From Polytrichum commune (Eukaryota; Streptophyta; Polytrichopsida; Polytrichales; Polytrichaceae), in contig OX485809.1 of the NCBI GenBank assembly GCA_950295325.1, forward strand, positions 24,676,001 through 24,740,000: a stretch of 64,000 nucleotides of DNA. Direction: 5' to 3'. The notes under the pieces were generated by a model. That model had not been told where the DNA came from. It saw only the letters and a list, made by a program, of their open reading frames with translations, and ran no database searches. Both the position numbers and the translations under genes were made by a program. This document shows positions 63,166-64,000 of this stretch, in pieces; position 1 is the first letter of the stretch, and each line of letters starts with the position of its first letter.

Positions 63166-64000
63166 TGAGATGATTGTTAAACAAAGGGCCCTGGCTGAAT
63201 GATAGTCTGAGTAGCCTGAGAGAGAGAGGACGAGTCCTGTGAGAGACAAACCTTGAGAGAGGGAGGCATTTGGAAGGCCAAGAGGCAAAGGAGGGTTAAA
63301 CTATGGACAATAGTTGACACCTGTTATCGGCTGTAAGGAAGCCGAAAGGCCAGGTGTCAGGCCAAGTGAGAAATCATGGACTATTGTTAGCCTGAGAGAG
63401 GCACTAAGAGGAGATTGTAAGGCCAAAAGCCAGACCACAAAGTGGAATAATTGAATATAGTTGAAGCCTGTGAGAGGTAGTGATGAGGAAAGTGAATACT
63501 TCAGCCAAAAGAGATTATAGTTGAATCTTGAATGTTAGGCTGATAGGATTATAATTTGGAAAGTGAAGTTAACGAGAGGAACCCTAATTAACTGAAGTGA
63601 TGAGAAATCATTTTTTATGAGTTGATTAGAGGGGATTTGAGAAGTTAGGGTTATTGAGAGTAAGTCTAAGTTAGAATGAACTTGGGATTATAAAGGAAAC
63701 CTAGGCATAAGTTATTCTAATCTTAATTAAAGTTGTAAACTGATATTTAGTCAAGGGATTTGATCTTTGAGTATGAGATGCACATTAACGTAATCAACTA
63801 TTGTTTTGTGTGTTACCCTGGTTGTTGTTGTTGTTGTTGTAGTAGGTTGTGCAAGGCGACCAAGATTATAGCTAGCTGTTAAGCTTTGTTAGTTGCATAA
63901 GTTGTGAGTAATGATTAAATTTGAAATTAAGGAATAAACAATTTGTCTTGTATTGGAATTAACATTGACCAAGTAATGAAGGAATTGTTGTGATTTGAAG
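63166..64000. other. 3' flank, G/A-rich, no gene seen
   Basis: GAGAGAGG-rich repeats with words such as CCTGAGAGAG and AGGCCAA repeated irregularly, and a (GTT)n microsatellite at about 63823-63840. Possibly part of another copy of the same element family or its long terminal region extending past the window. Confidence 0.45.

Overview
The window is nuclear DNA from a plant with spliced, AT-rich genes and many transposable elements. It carries HYDIN, a protein of the central pair of motile 9+2 axonemes, together with a BAHD acyltransferase and a GLUTAMINE DUMPER-like protein, both typical of land plants. This points to a land plant with flagellated sperm (bryophyte, lycophyte, fern, or cycad/Ginkgo type). 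The sequence alone does not let me choose among these. Layout: (1) 1-24497, plus strand: the 3' four-fifths of a HYDIN gene. I place 24 exons, all joining in a single reading frame (12,546 nt, about 4,181 aa). Its introns carry at least six families of short non-autonomous elements. (2) 25.7-28.5 kb, minus strand: a two-exon BAHD acyltransferase with a broken copy of its 3' end beside it and repeated copies of its splice-acceptor region in the intron. (3) 31.4-31.9 kb, minus strand: a GLUTAMINE DUMPER-like membrane protein, with a degenerate repeat array downstream and a GA-rich leader region upstream. (4) 34-47 kb: mostly non-coding, with low-complexity tracts, a long inverted repeat and a duplicated segment carrying an exon remnant and a tRNA-like sequence. 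(5) 47.4-51.45 kb, minus strand: a three-exon WRN-like DEDDy 3'-5' exonuclease. Its 3' splice site sits inside a 113-bp, seven-copy tandem array. (6) 53.2-63.1 kb, plus strand: a Ty3/gypsy-type LTR retrotransposon whose polyprotein order is Gag, aspartic protease, C5 cytosine DNA methyltransferase, reverse transcriptase, RNase H, integrase, PHD finger. It is recent (LTRs nearly identical) but inactivated by stop codons and frameshifts, and its 3' LTR has an unusual arrangement. The strongest candidates for unusual biology are: the retrotransposon with its own DNA methyltransferase and a terminal PHD finger; an intron in HYDIN that looks born from tandem duplication of an exonic AGGT; a 5S rRNA-derived SINE-like element in a HYDIN intron; and the tandem multiplication of splice acceptors in two unrelated genes. 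The genes here do not form a pathway; they are ordinary chromosomal neighbours.
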